From: an uncultured Rhodospirillales bacterium
GTDB lineage: Bacteria; Pseudomonadota; Alphaproteobacteria; Acetobacterales; Acetobacteraceae
Direction: 5' to 3'
DNA: 8,596 bases
Assembly (NCBI GenBank): GCA_903904805.1
Contig: CAIVDX010000099.1
Coordinates: 1-8,596 of the forward strand
Under the pieces are notes generated by a model, which was given only the letters and a program-made list of their open reading frames with translations, searched no databases and had not been told where the DNA came from. Below, in pieces: positions 1 to 6,917 of the stretch. A program made the translations under genes and the position numbers. Numbering within the stretch: position 1 is the first letter of the stretch; the number at the start of each line of letters is the position of its first letter.

Positions 1-2
1 GC

Positions 3-869
3 CTCAACATGATGCGCAAAGCCACCGAGGAGCAGCGCGCCTATTGGCTGCCACGCCTGATCAGTGGCGAAAGCAAATTCTCGATCTCGATGTCCGAACC
101 GGATGCCGGCTCGGATCTCAGCGCCATCCGCACAACGGCAGTGCAGGACGGTGATCATTTCGTTCTCAATGGCGAAAAGATCTGGGCCTCCACCGCGGGT
201 GCGAAAAACAACGTCATCAATGTCTACGTGAAGACCAACCCGGCGGAAAACATCCGCAAGGGCATGTCGCTGTTCCTGGTCGACAACGACACCCCTGGCC
301 TCACCATGCGCAAGCTCGACATGCTCGGCCGCCGCGCCACCGGCACCTACCAGCTGATCTTTGACAATGTGCGCATCCCCGCCAATCGCCTGGTGGGCGG
401 CCTGAACAAAGGCTGGGACTGCGTTCTTGCCGGACTGCAGGTGGAGCGCGCGGTCTCCTCGGCGGGCAATGTCGGTGCGGCGCAGGCCGTGCTCGATCTC
501 GTCATCCAATATGCGAAAGACCGCAAGCAGTTCGGCCGGCCGATCGGCAGCAACCAGGTCATCGGCCACATGCTGGCGGACATGGACACCGAGGTCGAAG
601 CCGGCCGCAGCCTGATGTGGCGGGCCGCCTGGATGGTCGCCTCCGGGCAGAACGCGATTCGCGAAATCACCATGGCCAAGCTCTACACATCCGAAACCTA
701 TGTGAAGGTGGCCAACATGGGCATGCAGATCATGGGCGGCTTCGGCTACAACATGGAATTCGACATGCAGCGCCATTTCCGCGATTCCCGTGCCGCCACC
801 ATCGCCGCCGGCACCTCGCAGATCCAACGCAACCTGCTCGCCAATCTGATGGGGCTCAAGGCCGAATAG
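3..869 (+). CDS. Acyl-CoA dehydrogenase, 5' end outside the window
   Basis: FAD-dependent flavoenzyme that oxidises an acyl-CoA to the 2,3-enoyl-CoA and passes electrons to electron-transferring flavoprotein. About 288 C-terminal residues are visible; the family is usually near 380-400, so roughly the first 100 residues (N-terminal helical domain) lie upstream. The frame is open to the window edge, so the ATG at 9 is probably internal. Numbered from that ATG, the middle beta domain carries the SEPDAGSD signature (residues 29-36), and the C-terminal helical domain has DRKQFGRPIG and the second family signature from QIMGGFGY to FRD. The usual catalytic Glu before GTS is Ala267 (AAGTSQIQ). A Glu at residue 146 (QVERAVSS) sits where isovaleryl-CoA and long-chain dehydrogenases carry theirs, which suggests a branched or otherwise unusual acyl-CoA substrate (inference). 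The flavin oxidoreductase gene follows on the same strand, 32 bases downstream, and is probably cotranscribed. Confidence 0.95.
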   Translation, partial: LNMMRKATEEQRAYWLPRLISGESKFSISMSEPDAGSDLSAIRTTAVQDGDHFVLNGEKIWASTAGAKNNVINVYVKTNPAENIRKGMSLFLVDNDTPGLTMRKLDMLGRRATGTYQLIFDNVRIPANRLVGGLNKGWDCVLAGLQVERAVSSAGNVGAAQAVLDLVIQYAKDRKQFGRPIGSNQVIGHMLADMDTEVEAGRSLMWRAAWMVASGQNAIREITMAKLYTSETYVKVANMGMQIMGGFGYNMEFDMQRHFRDSRAATIAAGTSQIQRNLLANLMGLKAE

Positions 870-901
870 CCACGCCCGCACCGCACGATCGGACATCGCC
901 C

Positions 902-2059
902 ATGAGCCAGCTCTTCTCCACCATCGCGCTGCGCGGCCTCACATTGCCCAACCGCATCGTCGTCTCGCCGCTCTGCCAGTTCAGCGCGGTCGAGGGCACG
1001 GCGCAGCCCTGGCACTGGCAGCATGTCGGCGGCTTCGCCGTCTCCGGCGCCGGCCTCGTGATCATGGAGGCCACCGGGGTCAGCGACATCGGCCGCATCA
1101 CGCCAGGCTGCCTCGGCCTGTATTCCGACGCGAACGAGGCGGCACTCACGAAACTTCGTTCTGACATCGGCACCTACTCAGATACGCCAATCGGCATCCA
1201 GCTCTGCCACGCCGGTCGCAAGGCCTCGAACCGGCCGACATGGGATCTGCACAAGGGCAATGTGCTGCCAATCGCCGAAGGCGGCTGGGATGTTGAAGGC
1301 CCCTCCGCGCAGGCCTACGCGGATGGCTGGCCCGTCCCCCTGGCGCTCGACGCCGCCGGCCTCGCCAAAGTGCTGCACCAGTTCGTGGAAAGCACACGGC
1401 GCGCGGACCGCTGCGGGTTCGACCTCATCGAGATCCACGCAGCGCACGGCTATCTGCTGCACGAATTTCTCTCACCGCTCACCAACCATCGCACCGACCG
1501 CTATGGCGGCAGTGCCGAAGCGCGCATGCAATTCCCGCTTGAGGTTGCCCGCGCGATGCGCGCCGCCTGGCCCGAGCACAAGCCGATGGGCGTGCGCATC
1601 ACCGGCGAGGATTGGAACGACGGCGGCATCACGCTCGCGGATGCCGTCATGCACGCGCAAGCCTTCGCCGATATCGGGATCGACTACATCACGCCGTCGG
1701 CTGGCAACATCGCGCCCGGCATGAAGTTGCCCCAGGTCGGCCCCGGCTACATGGCCGGCTTCGCCGAACGCATCAAGCGCGAGGTCGGCATCACCACCAT
1801 GGCCGTGGGCATGATCATCACGCCGCAGCAGGCGGAAGATTTGATCGCGACCGGAACATGCGACATCGCCTGCATCGGCCGCGGCTTCATGGACGACCCA
1901 CGTTGGGGCTGGCACGCCGCCGCGGCGCTCGGCGTGGAGCCGATCATTCCCAAGCAATGCATCAGGGCCACGCCGAAGCACTGGCCCGCCTATCCCATGG
2001 TGCACGGCGGAAAGCTGCGCGAGGGCGAAGGCATCATGTCCCACGCCACCCGCGAGTAG
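902..2059 (+). CDS. NADH:flavin oxidoreductase, Old Yellow Enzyme family (YqjM/XenA-like)
   Basis: FMN-containing ene-reductase of 385 residues that uses NAD(P)H to reduce activated C=C bonds of enones or related compounds; some relatives act on xenobiotics. The TIM-barrel fold is complete. Cys25 in SPLCQFS is the redox-tuning cysteine typical of the YqjM/XenA class. Gln100 in QLCHAGR is the flavin-contacting Gln, His179 and His182 in HAAHGYL are the substrate-binding pair, RYGGS (200-204) is the conserved loop, and GRG (326-328) is the phosphate-binding end of the barrel. The ATG at 902 matches the family N-terminus (MSQLFS), although the frame is open further upstream. No strong Shine-Dalgarno sequence is seen, consistent with expression from the acyl-CoA dehydrogenase transcript. 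The gene meets the substrate-binding protein gene tail to tail with 6 bases between stops. The natural substrate cannot be read from sequence. Confidence 0.95.
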   Translation: MSQLFSTIALRGLTLPNRIVVSPLCQFSAVEGTAQPWHWQHVGGFAVSGAGLVIMEATGVSDIGRITPGCLGLYSDANEAALTKLRSDIGTYSDTPIGIQLCHAGRKASNRPTWDLHKGNVLPIAEGGWDVEGPSAQAYADGWPVPLALDAAGLAKVLHQFVESTRRADRCGFDLIEIHAAHGYLLHEFLSPLTNHRTDRYGGSAEARMQFPLEVARAMRAAWPEHKPMGVRITGEDWNDGGITLADAVMHAQAFADIGIDYITPSAGNIAPGMKLPQVGPGYMAGFAERIKREVGITTMAVGMIITPQQAEDLIATGTCDIACIGRGFMDDPRWGWHAAAALGVEPIIPKQCIRATPKHWPAYPMVHGGKLREGEGIMSHATRE

Positions 2060-2065
2060 CTCGGC

Positions 2066-3232
2066 TTAGTTCGCCATCTTGCACTGGGCCGCGTAGGCGT
2101 CCTGCTGCCTGGCGACGATCAACTCTCCCGTCGCCAACTGATGCGTTCCATCCACCGCGCGGCTCACCGTCATCAGATAATAGTCGTCGACGGGAAAATG
2201 ATTTGGCCCGAAGCTGATCGGATGCCCGCGCACCGAGGGCGCGTTCGCCGCCATCAACGCCGCGCGCAGACTCGCCGCATCACCCGCCTTGCCACCATTG
2301 CGCGCGATCGCGGCGTTCAGCAGCAACGCCGTGTCATAGCCCTGTGCGGCATACAGGCTGGGCAGCCGATGATAGGCCGCCTGATAAGCCGAAACGAATT
2401 GTGCGTTCTGTTCGTTCACCATAGTGTTGCTCCAGGACGATGCGGTCTGCGCTCCATCCGCGGCATCGCCCACCGCGCCGAGCATCGTCTCATCCAACCC
2501 GCCACGATCGGTGAAAAGCTTCACGGTCTTGTCCACACCGCTCTGCTGCCACTGCTTGAGAAACGCGATGCCCGTCGCACCGGGCAGAAACTGGAACACC
2601 CCATCAGGTGCGGCCCGACGAATTTCCGCGATGGGCCCGGCATAATCAAGCTGATCGAACGGCGTATAGACCTCGCCGACAATCTCGCCGCGGAAGCTGC
2701 GCTTGAAGCCCGCCATCTTGTCCTTGCCGGCCTGGTAATTTGGCGCCAGCAGGAAGATCCGCTTCACCCCCTTCTTCGTCAGATATTGCCCCATCGCTTC
2801 CGGCGAGGCGTCGTTCTGCGCGGCAATATCGAAGAAGTTCTCATTGCACTGGCTGCCCGCAAGCTGTGAGGGGCCGGCATTCGAGCTGATCAGAATTTTG
2901 CCTGCGTCAAACACCGGCCGCGCGATCGCCAGCAGAACCGAGGAATTCAACACACCCGTGATCAGATCGGCATGATCACGCACCAGCATCTGCTCGGTGA
3001 GCTGCCGCGCAATCTCAGGCTTCAGCTGATCATCGCCCTGCAGCAGCACCACATCGGCGCCGCCAAGCTTGCCGCCATGCTCCGACAGGCCAAGCTTGAA
3101 GCCGTTGAGAATTTCCTCCCCGAGCAGCCCCTGCGGCCCGCTCAGGGTCGTCACGAAGCCGATCCGAACCGGCTCGGCCTGAGCCGACGCCAGGCCACAT
3201 GCCACAACACATCCCAGGGCAAGTGCACGCAT
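2066..3232 (-). CDS. ABC transporter periplasmic substrate-binding protein, branched-chain amino acid type
   Basis: Exported solute receptor of 388 residues in the Leu/Ile/Val-binding (Peripla_BP_6, LivK/AmiC-like) family, which in alphaproteobacteria binds amino acids, amides, aromatic acids and other organic acids. Residues 1-19 form a signal peptide with an AQA|EP cleavage site. VVAC (9-12) also resembles a lipobox, but it lies very close to the N-terminus. The mature start EPVRIGFVTTLSGPQG is typical of the family, as is the later GYDTALLL segment. The mature chain has only two cysteines, 129 and 384, a likely disulphide. The start is set by GGGAGG seven bases before the ATG. No permease or ATPase gene lies beside it, so within this window it is an orphan receptor. 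It is divergent from the dehydrogenase and convergent with the ene-reductase. The ligand is unknown. Confidence 0.93.
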   Translation of the reverse strand: MRALALGCVVACGLASAQAEPVRIGFVTTLSGPQGLLGEEILNGFKLGLSEHGGKLGGADVVLLQGDDQLKPEIARQLTEQMLVRDHADLITGVLNSSVLLAIARPVFDAGKILISSNAGPSQLAGSQCNENFFDIAAQNDASPEAMGQYLTKKGVKRIFLLAPNYQAGKDKMAGFKRSFRGEIVGEVYTPFDQLDYAGPIAEIRRAAPDGVFQFLPGATGIAFLKQWQQSGVDKTVKLFTDRGGLDETMLGAVGDAADGAQTASSWSNTMVNEQNAQFVSAYQAAYHRLPSLYAAQGYDTALLLNAAIARNGGKAGDAASLRAALMAANAPSVRGHPISFGPNHFPVDDYYLMTVSRAVDGTHQLATGELIVARQQDAYAAQCKMAN

Positions 3233-3239
3233 CCTATGT

Positions 3240-3245
3240 CCTCCC
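3240..3245 (-). promoter_or_regulatory. Ribosome binding site of the substrate-binding protein gene
   Basis: On the minus strand this reads GGGAGG, seven bases before the ATG at 3232. The match and spacing are near ideal and fix the start so that the protein begins with a proper signal peptide. Confidence 0.75.
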
Positions 3246-3330
3246 TGCCCGATCGACGCGCCGGGCTTTAAGTGGCGACGCTAGCTGTGCGACGGATTAT
3301 GAGTCAAACTGCAAGGAACCAGAACGCGAA

Positions 3331-3337
3331 AAGGAGG
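3331..3337 (+). promoter_or_regulatory. Ribosome binding site of the zinc-type dehydrogenase gene
   Basis: AAGGAGG, five bases before the ATG at 3343, is a near-perfect Shine-Dalgarno sequence. It selects 3343 over upstream in-frame ATG codons, such as the one at 3199, which would add 48 residues with no family resemblance. Confidence 0.8.
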
Positions 3338-3342
3338 ATGCG

Positions 3343-4446
3343 ATGGCAACGCTGATGCGGGCGGCACGGTTGCATGAGGCGGGCAAGCCCATGCGGATCG
3401 ACCAGATCGAGGTCCCCGAGCCCCGGCCGGACGACGTTCTGGTGCGGGTCGAAGCCTGCGGCGTGATCCCCAACATGAATGCGATCTTCAGCGGTGCGCT
3501 GTGGAACCATCTCCCGCCGCTGCCAGCCAGTGTCGGGCTGGACGCCTCAGGCGTTGTGGTCGCGCTCGGCGCGCGCGCGCGTGGCGCGAAGGTCGGCGAT
3601 CGCGTCTACGTGAATCCCTTCCTGTCCTGCCGCACCTGCCATTACTGCGTGGCCGGCAAACCGATGCTGTGCAGCGAATGGGCACTGCAGGGATATTTCG
3701 GCTACGTGCCCGCATCACAGCGCCTGCTGGCCGATTATCCCTATGGCGGCTTCGCGGAATACATCACCGCCGCGCCCGAGCGCCTGGTCAAACTGCCCGA
3801 CAGCGTCACGCACGAGCAGGCCGCGCGCTTTGGCTATCTCGGCACCTCCTTCTCCGGCCTGCGCGCCGGGCGCGTGGGTGTCGGCAGCTGGGTGATCATC
3901 AACGGCATCACCGGCACGCTCGGCGTCGGCGCCACATTGCTCGCCCTCGGCATGGGCGCCACCCGCATCATGGGCTTCGGCCGCAATGTCGACGTGCTCG
4001 CCCGCCTGCGCGCCCTCGCACCCGATCGTATCTCGACATTGGTGCTCGGCGACGCCGACATCCCCGAATGGGTGCGCGCCCGCACCGAGGGCGTTGGCGC
4101 CGACATGCTGCTCGATTGTTCCGGTCGTGCAGCATCGGCGGAGCACACGCTGGCGGCGATCGACGGCCTCAAACATGGCGGTGTGGCGGTGAATATCGGC
4201 GCGCTCACCGAAAAACTGCAGCTGAGCCCCTTCCAGTTCATGAATCGATGCACCGAGTTCCGCGGCTCCAACTGGTTCACCACCCAGGAGGGCCAGATCA
4301 TGGCGGAGATGGCCGGCGCGGGGATCATCGATCTCGGCGCCTGGGAAACCCGCGCCTTCCCGCTCGATCAGGTGCAGCAGGCGTTGGATCTGGTGAAGAC
4401 CAGGCCAGGAGGTTTCACCAACATCGTGGTCCGGCCGCAGCTATAG
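3343..4446 (+). CDS. Zinc-type alcohol dehydrogenase-like protein (MDR superfamily) lacking catalytic zinc ligands
   Basis: NAD(P)-dependent oxidoreductase of 367 residues with an N-terminal GroES-like domain and a C-terminal Rossmann domain. The structural zinc lobe is intact: Cys96, Cys99, Cys102 and Cys110 have the classical spacing. Cys39 (EACGV) matches the first catalytic ligand, but the usual GHE motif is Gly65-Leu66-Asp67, the usual CHTD-like stretch after Cys39 is replaced by IPNMN, and the third ligand region reads YLGTS. A normal catalytic zinc therefore looks unlikely. The nucleotide fold has NGITGTLGVGA (187-197, glycines 188, 191, 194), and GFGRN (211-215) puts Arg214 where NADP-preferring enzymes often have a basic residue. 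The closest functional guess is a quinone- or enoyl-reductase-like MDR enzyme, or an alcohol dehydrogenase with altered chemistry. The gene is divergent from the binding protein gene and its end overlaps the ABC-F gene. Confidence 0.92.
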   Translation: MATLMRAARLHEAGKPMRIDQIEVPEPRPDDVLVRVEACGVIPNMNAIFSGALWNHLPPLPASVGLDASGVVVALGARARGAKVGDRVYVNPFLSCRTCHYCVAGKPMLCSEWALQGYFGYVPASQRLLADYPYGGFAEYITAAPERLVKLPDSVTHEQAARFGYLGTSFSGLRAGRVGVGSWVIINGITGTLGVGATLLALGMGATRIMGFGRNVDVLARLRALAPDRISTLVLGDADIPEWVRARTEGVGADMLLDCSGRAASAEHTLAAIDGLKHGGVAVNIGALTEKLQLSPFQFMNRCTEFRGSNWFTTQEGQIMAEMAGAGIIDLGAWETRAFPLDQVQQALDLVKTRPGGFTNIVVRPQL

Positions 4447-6306
4447 GGCGGCCTCCTCCAACGCGGCGGCGGCCTCCAGCCAGGCTTCCTCGGCCATCTC
4501 GATCTGTCGACGCAACGCCGCGAGTTCGGTGGTCGCCGCCGTCACATCAGCCGCGCGGCCGGTGGCATACAGCTTCGGGTCGGCCAGCTTCGCCTCAAGC
4601 TTCTGCGCCTCGATGGTGAGCTTGCCCACCAGCGCCTCGGCGGTCTGCGCCTTTTTGCGCAGCGGCGCGAGCGCGGCGCGCGCCTCCGCACGCTCGCGGC
4701 GATCATCCTTCTTCGCCTCCTGCTTCGCCGCCGCGCGCGGCCGGGCCCGCTCGGCGAGAAGCTCCTTGTAGCCGTCGAGATCGCCGTCAAACGGCTTCAC
4801 CGTGCCGCCATCCACCAGCCACAGCCGATCCGCCACCAGCTCCACCAGATGTGGGTCATGGCTGATCAGCAGCACCGCGCCCTCGAACTCGGCCAGCGCC
4901 CGCACCAGCGCATCGCGTGCATCGATATCGAGATGGTTGGTCGGCTCATCAAGAATCAGCAATTGCGGCGCATCCCGCGTCGCCAGCGCCAGCAACAGCC
5001 GCGCGCGCTCACCACCCGACAGCTGATCGATCCGCGTCTCCGCGCGATCCGCATCAAGCCCGAAACGGGCCAGCTGCGCACGCACCTCGATCGAGGTCGC
5101 GCGCGGCAAGGCGCGCTGCATATGATCGATCGGGCTCTCCGCCGCCACCAGCTCATCCGCCTGGTGCTGCGCGAAATAGCCGACGCGCAATTTGCCCGAA
5201 CGCCAAAGATCGCCAGTGATCGGCTCCAGTCGCCCGGCCAATAATTTCGCAAAGGTCGATTTGCCGCGCCCGTTCGGACCCAGCAGCGCGATGCGGTCCT
5301 CAGGATCGATCGCCAGGCTGAGATCGCGCAGCACGGCAACCCCATCATAGCCCACCGCCACCTTCGCCATTGTCAGCATCGGCGGCGGCAGCAGCGGCCC
5401 CTTGGGGAAGACGAATTTCGCCGGCGTGTCCTCGATCACCGACTCGATCACCGGCAATTTTTCCATCGCCTTGATGCGCGCCTGCGCCTGCCGCGCCTTC
5501 GTCGCCTTGGCACGGAAACGATCGACGAATTGCTGCAGATGCGCGCGCTGCGCAGCAACCTTGTCGGCGGCCCGATTCTGCTGCATCGCCTGCTCGGTGC
5601 GGATGCGCACGAATTCCGCGAATCCGCCGGGCGTGAGCGAGAGCTTGCCGCGATCCAGATGCGCGATCGCCTCGCACGCGCGATCGAGCAGCCCCCGGTC
5701 GTGCGACACAATCAGCGCGGCGCCGGGAAAGCGCGCGAGCCAATTCTCCAGCCACAATGTCGCTTCAAGATCGAGATGGTTGGTCGGCTCATCCAGCAGC
5801 AGCAAATCGGGATTGGCGAACAACGCCCCGGCGATCGCCACCCGCATGCGCCAGCCGCCGGAGAACTCACCCACCGCGCGCGCCTGCGCCGCATCATCGA
5901 ACCCCAGGCCCGACAGGATCGCCGCCGCCCGCGCCGGTGCCGCATCCGAGCCGATCGCGCGCAGCCGGTCGTGGATCGCGCCCAGCCGCTCCGGCGGCGC
6001 GCTCTCCGCCTCGGTCAGCAACGCCAGGCGCTCCGGATCGGCCGCCAGCACGGTCTCCACCAGCGAGGCCGGCCCCGCCGGTGCCTCCTGCCGCACCGCC
6101 GCCATCCGCGCGCGCGACGACAGCCGAATGGCGCCCCCATCCGGCGCGATCTCGCCCAGGATCGCCTTCAACAGCGTCGATTTGCCCGCCCCGTTGCGCC
6201 CGACCAGCCCGATGCGCCGGCCCGGCTCCACCGACAGCGAAGCCTCCTCCAGCAGCGTGCGCCCGGCGATGCGCAGGGTGAGACGGTCGATCACCAATAA
6301 TGACAT
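4441..6306 (-). CDS. yheS: ABC-F family ATPase, YheS-like (ribosome-associated)
   Basis: Soluble protein of 621 residues with two ATP-binding cassettes and no membrane segments. ABC-F proteins bind the ribosomal E site and modulate translation; YheS-type members have been linked to rescue of stalled ribosomes. Cassette 1 has Walker A GRNGAGKST (36-44), signature FSGGW (148-152), Walker B with catalytic Glu173, and SHD (201-203). The inter-domain linker (about 239-300) contains DRFRAKATKARQAQ, very close to E. coli YheS as I recall it. Cassette 2 has GPNGRGKST (343-351), LSGGE (429-433) and Glu454 in DEPTNHLD. A charged coiled-coil tail, rich in Ala, Lys, Arg and Glu, runs from about 520 to the end. 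The start MSLLVIDRL fits the family; the Shine-Dalgarno sequence is weak. Length is close to E. coli YheS (about 637). It is divergent from ndk. Uup is the main alternative assignment. Confidence 0.93.
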   Translation of the reverse strand: MSLLVIDRLTLRIAGRTLLEEASLSVEPGRRIGLVGRNGAGKSTLLKAILGEIAPDGGAIRLSSRARMAAVRQEAPAGPASLVETVLAADPERLALLTEAESAPPERLGAIHDRLRAIGSDAAPARAAAILSGLGFDDAAQARAVGEFSGGWRMRVAIAGALFANPDLLLLDEPTNHLDLEATLWLENWLARFPGAALIVSHDRGLLDRACEAIAHLDRGKLSLTPGGFAEFVRIRTEQAMQQNRAADKVAAQRAHLQQFVDRFRAKATKARQAQARIKAMEKLPVIESVIEDTPAKFVFPKGPLLPPPMLTMAKVAVGYDGVAVLRDLSLAIDPEDRIALLGPNGRGKSTFAKLLAGRLEPITGDLWRSGKLRVGYFAQHQADELVAAESPIDHMQRALPRATSIEVRAQLARFGLDADRAETRIDQLSGGERARLLLALATRDAPQLLILDEPTNHLDIDARDALVRALAEFEGAVLLISHDPHLVELVADRLWLVDGGTVKPFDGDLDGYKELLAERARPRAAAKQEAKKDDRRERAEARAALAPLRKKAQTAEALVGKLTIEAQKLEAKLADPKLYATGRAADVTAATTELAALRRQIEMAEEAWLEAAAALEEAAL

Positions 6307-6366
6307 GGCCCGCTCTACCCCGTGTTGGCCATGTGGGGGAAGGCATCAACCATGCGACCTCAAGGG

Positions 6367-6393
6367 TTGCCCGCCCTCCGCCCCTGCTCTAAA
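6367..6393 (+). promoter_or_regulatory. Candidate sigma-70-type promoter of ndk
   Basis: TTGCCC (6367-6372) and TCTAAA (6388-6393) each match four of six consensus positions, with a 15-base spacer, slightly short. They lie in the 116-base gap between the divergent ABC-F and ndk starts and would give a leader of roughly 20-25 bases. The call rests on motif reading only. Confidence 0.3.
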
Positions 6394-6410
6394 GCGCCGC
6401 GAAACCAACC

Positions 6411-6415
6411 GAGGA
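6411..6415 (+). promoter_or_regulatory. Ribosome binding site that decides the ndk start
   Basis: GAGGA lies seven bases before the ATG at 6423 but only one base before the in-frame ATG at 6417. Spacing favours 6423, which also gives the N-terminus MAIEHTFSIIKPD expected for the family. Confidence 0.65.
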
Positions 6416-6422
6416 TATGAAC

Positions 6423-6845
6423 ATGGCCATCGAGCACACCTTCTCGATCATCAAGCCCGACGCAACGCGCCGCAATCTCACCGGCAAGATCAACGCCGTG
6501 ATCGAGGCCGCCGGCCTGCGCATCGTCGCCCAGAAGCGCATCCACATGACCAAGGCCCAGGCCGAGCATTTTTACGGCGTGCACCGCGAGCGCCCCTTCT
6601 TCGGCGGCCTGGTCGAGTTCATGACCTCCGGCCCCGTGGTCGTGCAGGTGCTTGAGGGTGAGAACGCCGTCGCCGCCTATCGCGATGTGATGGGTGCCAC
6701 CAACCCGAAGAACGCCGCCCCCGGCACCATCCGCGCCGAGTTCGCGGTCGACATCGAGGCGAACTCCGCCCACGGCTCTGACAGTGTGGAGAACGCGGCG
6801 ATCGAGATCGCCTATTTCTTCGCCGGCAGCGAGATCGTCGGCTAA
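6423..6845 (+). CDS. ndk: Nucleoside diphosphate kinase
   Basis: Cytoplasmic enzyme of 140 residues that transfers the gamma phosphate from ATP to other (d)NDPs through a phosphohistidine intermediate, balancing nucleotide pools. The active-site residues are all present at the usual places: Lys11, Tyr51, Arg87, Thr93, Arg104, Asn114 and the phosphorylated His117 in NSAHGSDS. The N-terminal TFSIIKPDA strand is canonical. The length is normal for bacterial Ndk (about 140-143). The gene is monocistronic as far as the window shows: divergent from the ABC-F gene upstream and closed by a strong hairpin terminator 21 bases after the stop. It converges with the purine operon strand, whose genes also act in nucleotide metabolism. 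Confidence 0.98.
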   Translation: MAIEHTFSIIKPDATRRNLTGKINAVIEAAGLRIVAQKRIHMTKAQAEHFYGVHRERPFFGGLVEFMTSGPVVVQVLEGENAVAAYRDVMGATNPKNAAPGTIRAEFAVDIEANSAHGSDSVENAAIEIAYFFAGSEIVG

Positions 6846-6866
6846 CCCAGCCGCGACCAACGCAAC

Positions 6867-6901
6867 ACGGGCGGCGCCGATGGTGCCGCCCGTTTCTGTT
6901 T
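6867..6901 (+). terminator. Intrinsic terminator of ndk
   Basis: ACGGGCGGC (6867-6875) pairs perfectly with GCCGCCCGT (6885-6893). Three further inner pairs, including one G-T wobble, extend the stem to 12 pairs around a GAT loop. The stem is followed by TTTCTGTTT. On the other strand the stem is followed by GTTGCGTTGG, a much poorer U tract, so it may stop minus-strand transcripts only weakly. Confidence 0.85.
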
Positions 6902-6917
6902 CAGCAGAGCGGCACGA

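Larger units (their letters stand above)
3233..3342. promoter_or_regulatory. Divergent intergenic region, candidate promoters of the binding protein and dehydrogenase genes
   Basis: These 110 bases separate two divergent starts, so both promoters should lie here or just inside the genes. On the minus strand CATAAT (3301 to 3296) is a five-of-six match to a -10 box about 64 bases before the binding protein start, but its -35 partner is poor. On the plus strand the overlapping GATTAT is a weaker -10 candidate. The region is more AT-rich around 3290-3335 than the flanking genes. I see no clear inverted repeat for an operator. Confidence 0.35.

Noticed and set aside
617..901. Upstream in-frame extension of the ene-reductase reading frame over the acyl-CoA dehydrogenase gene
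   Set aside because: The extra 95 residues are His/Arg-rich without family match, and the Old Yellow Enzyme domain begins exactly at the ATG at 902.
1472..2044. 190-codon minus-strand open frame antisense to the ene-reductase gene
   Set aside because: It has a biased His/Arg/Gly/Ala composition, no motifs, and complete overlap with an intact enzyme gene.
2141..2869. 242-codon plus-strand open frame antisense to the binding protein gene
   Set aside because: It shows no recognisable domain and is explained as a shadow of a well-supported gene with signal peptide and ribosome site.
3569..3581. Alternating GC run that could be slippage- or Z-DNA-prone
   Set aside because: It is a short run inside the dehydrogenase coding for LGARARG; the frame is intact and such runs are expected at this GC content.
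5402..6655. 417-codon plus-strand open frame opposite the ABC-F gene, running into ndk
   Set aside because: The translation is rich in Ser, Arg, Pro and Ala with no domain, and it lies antisense to clear ABC-F motifs and out of frame with ndk. This is typical of third-position GC bias.
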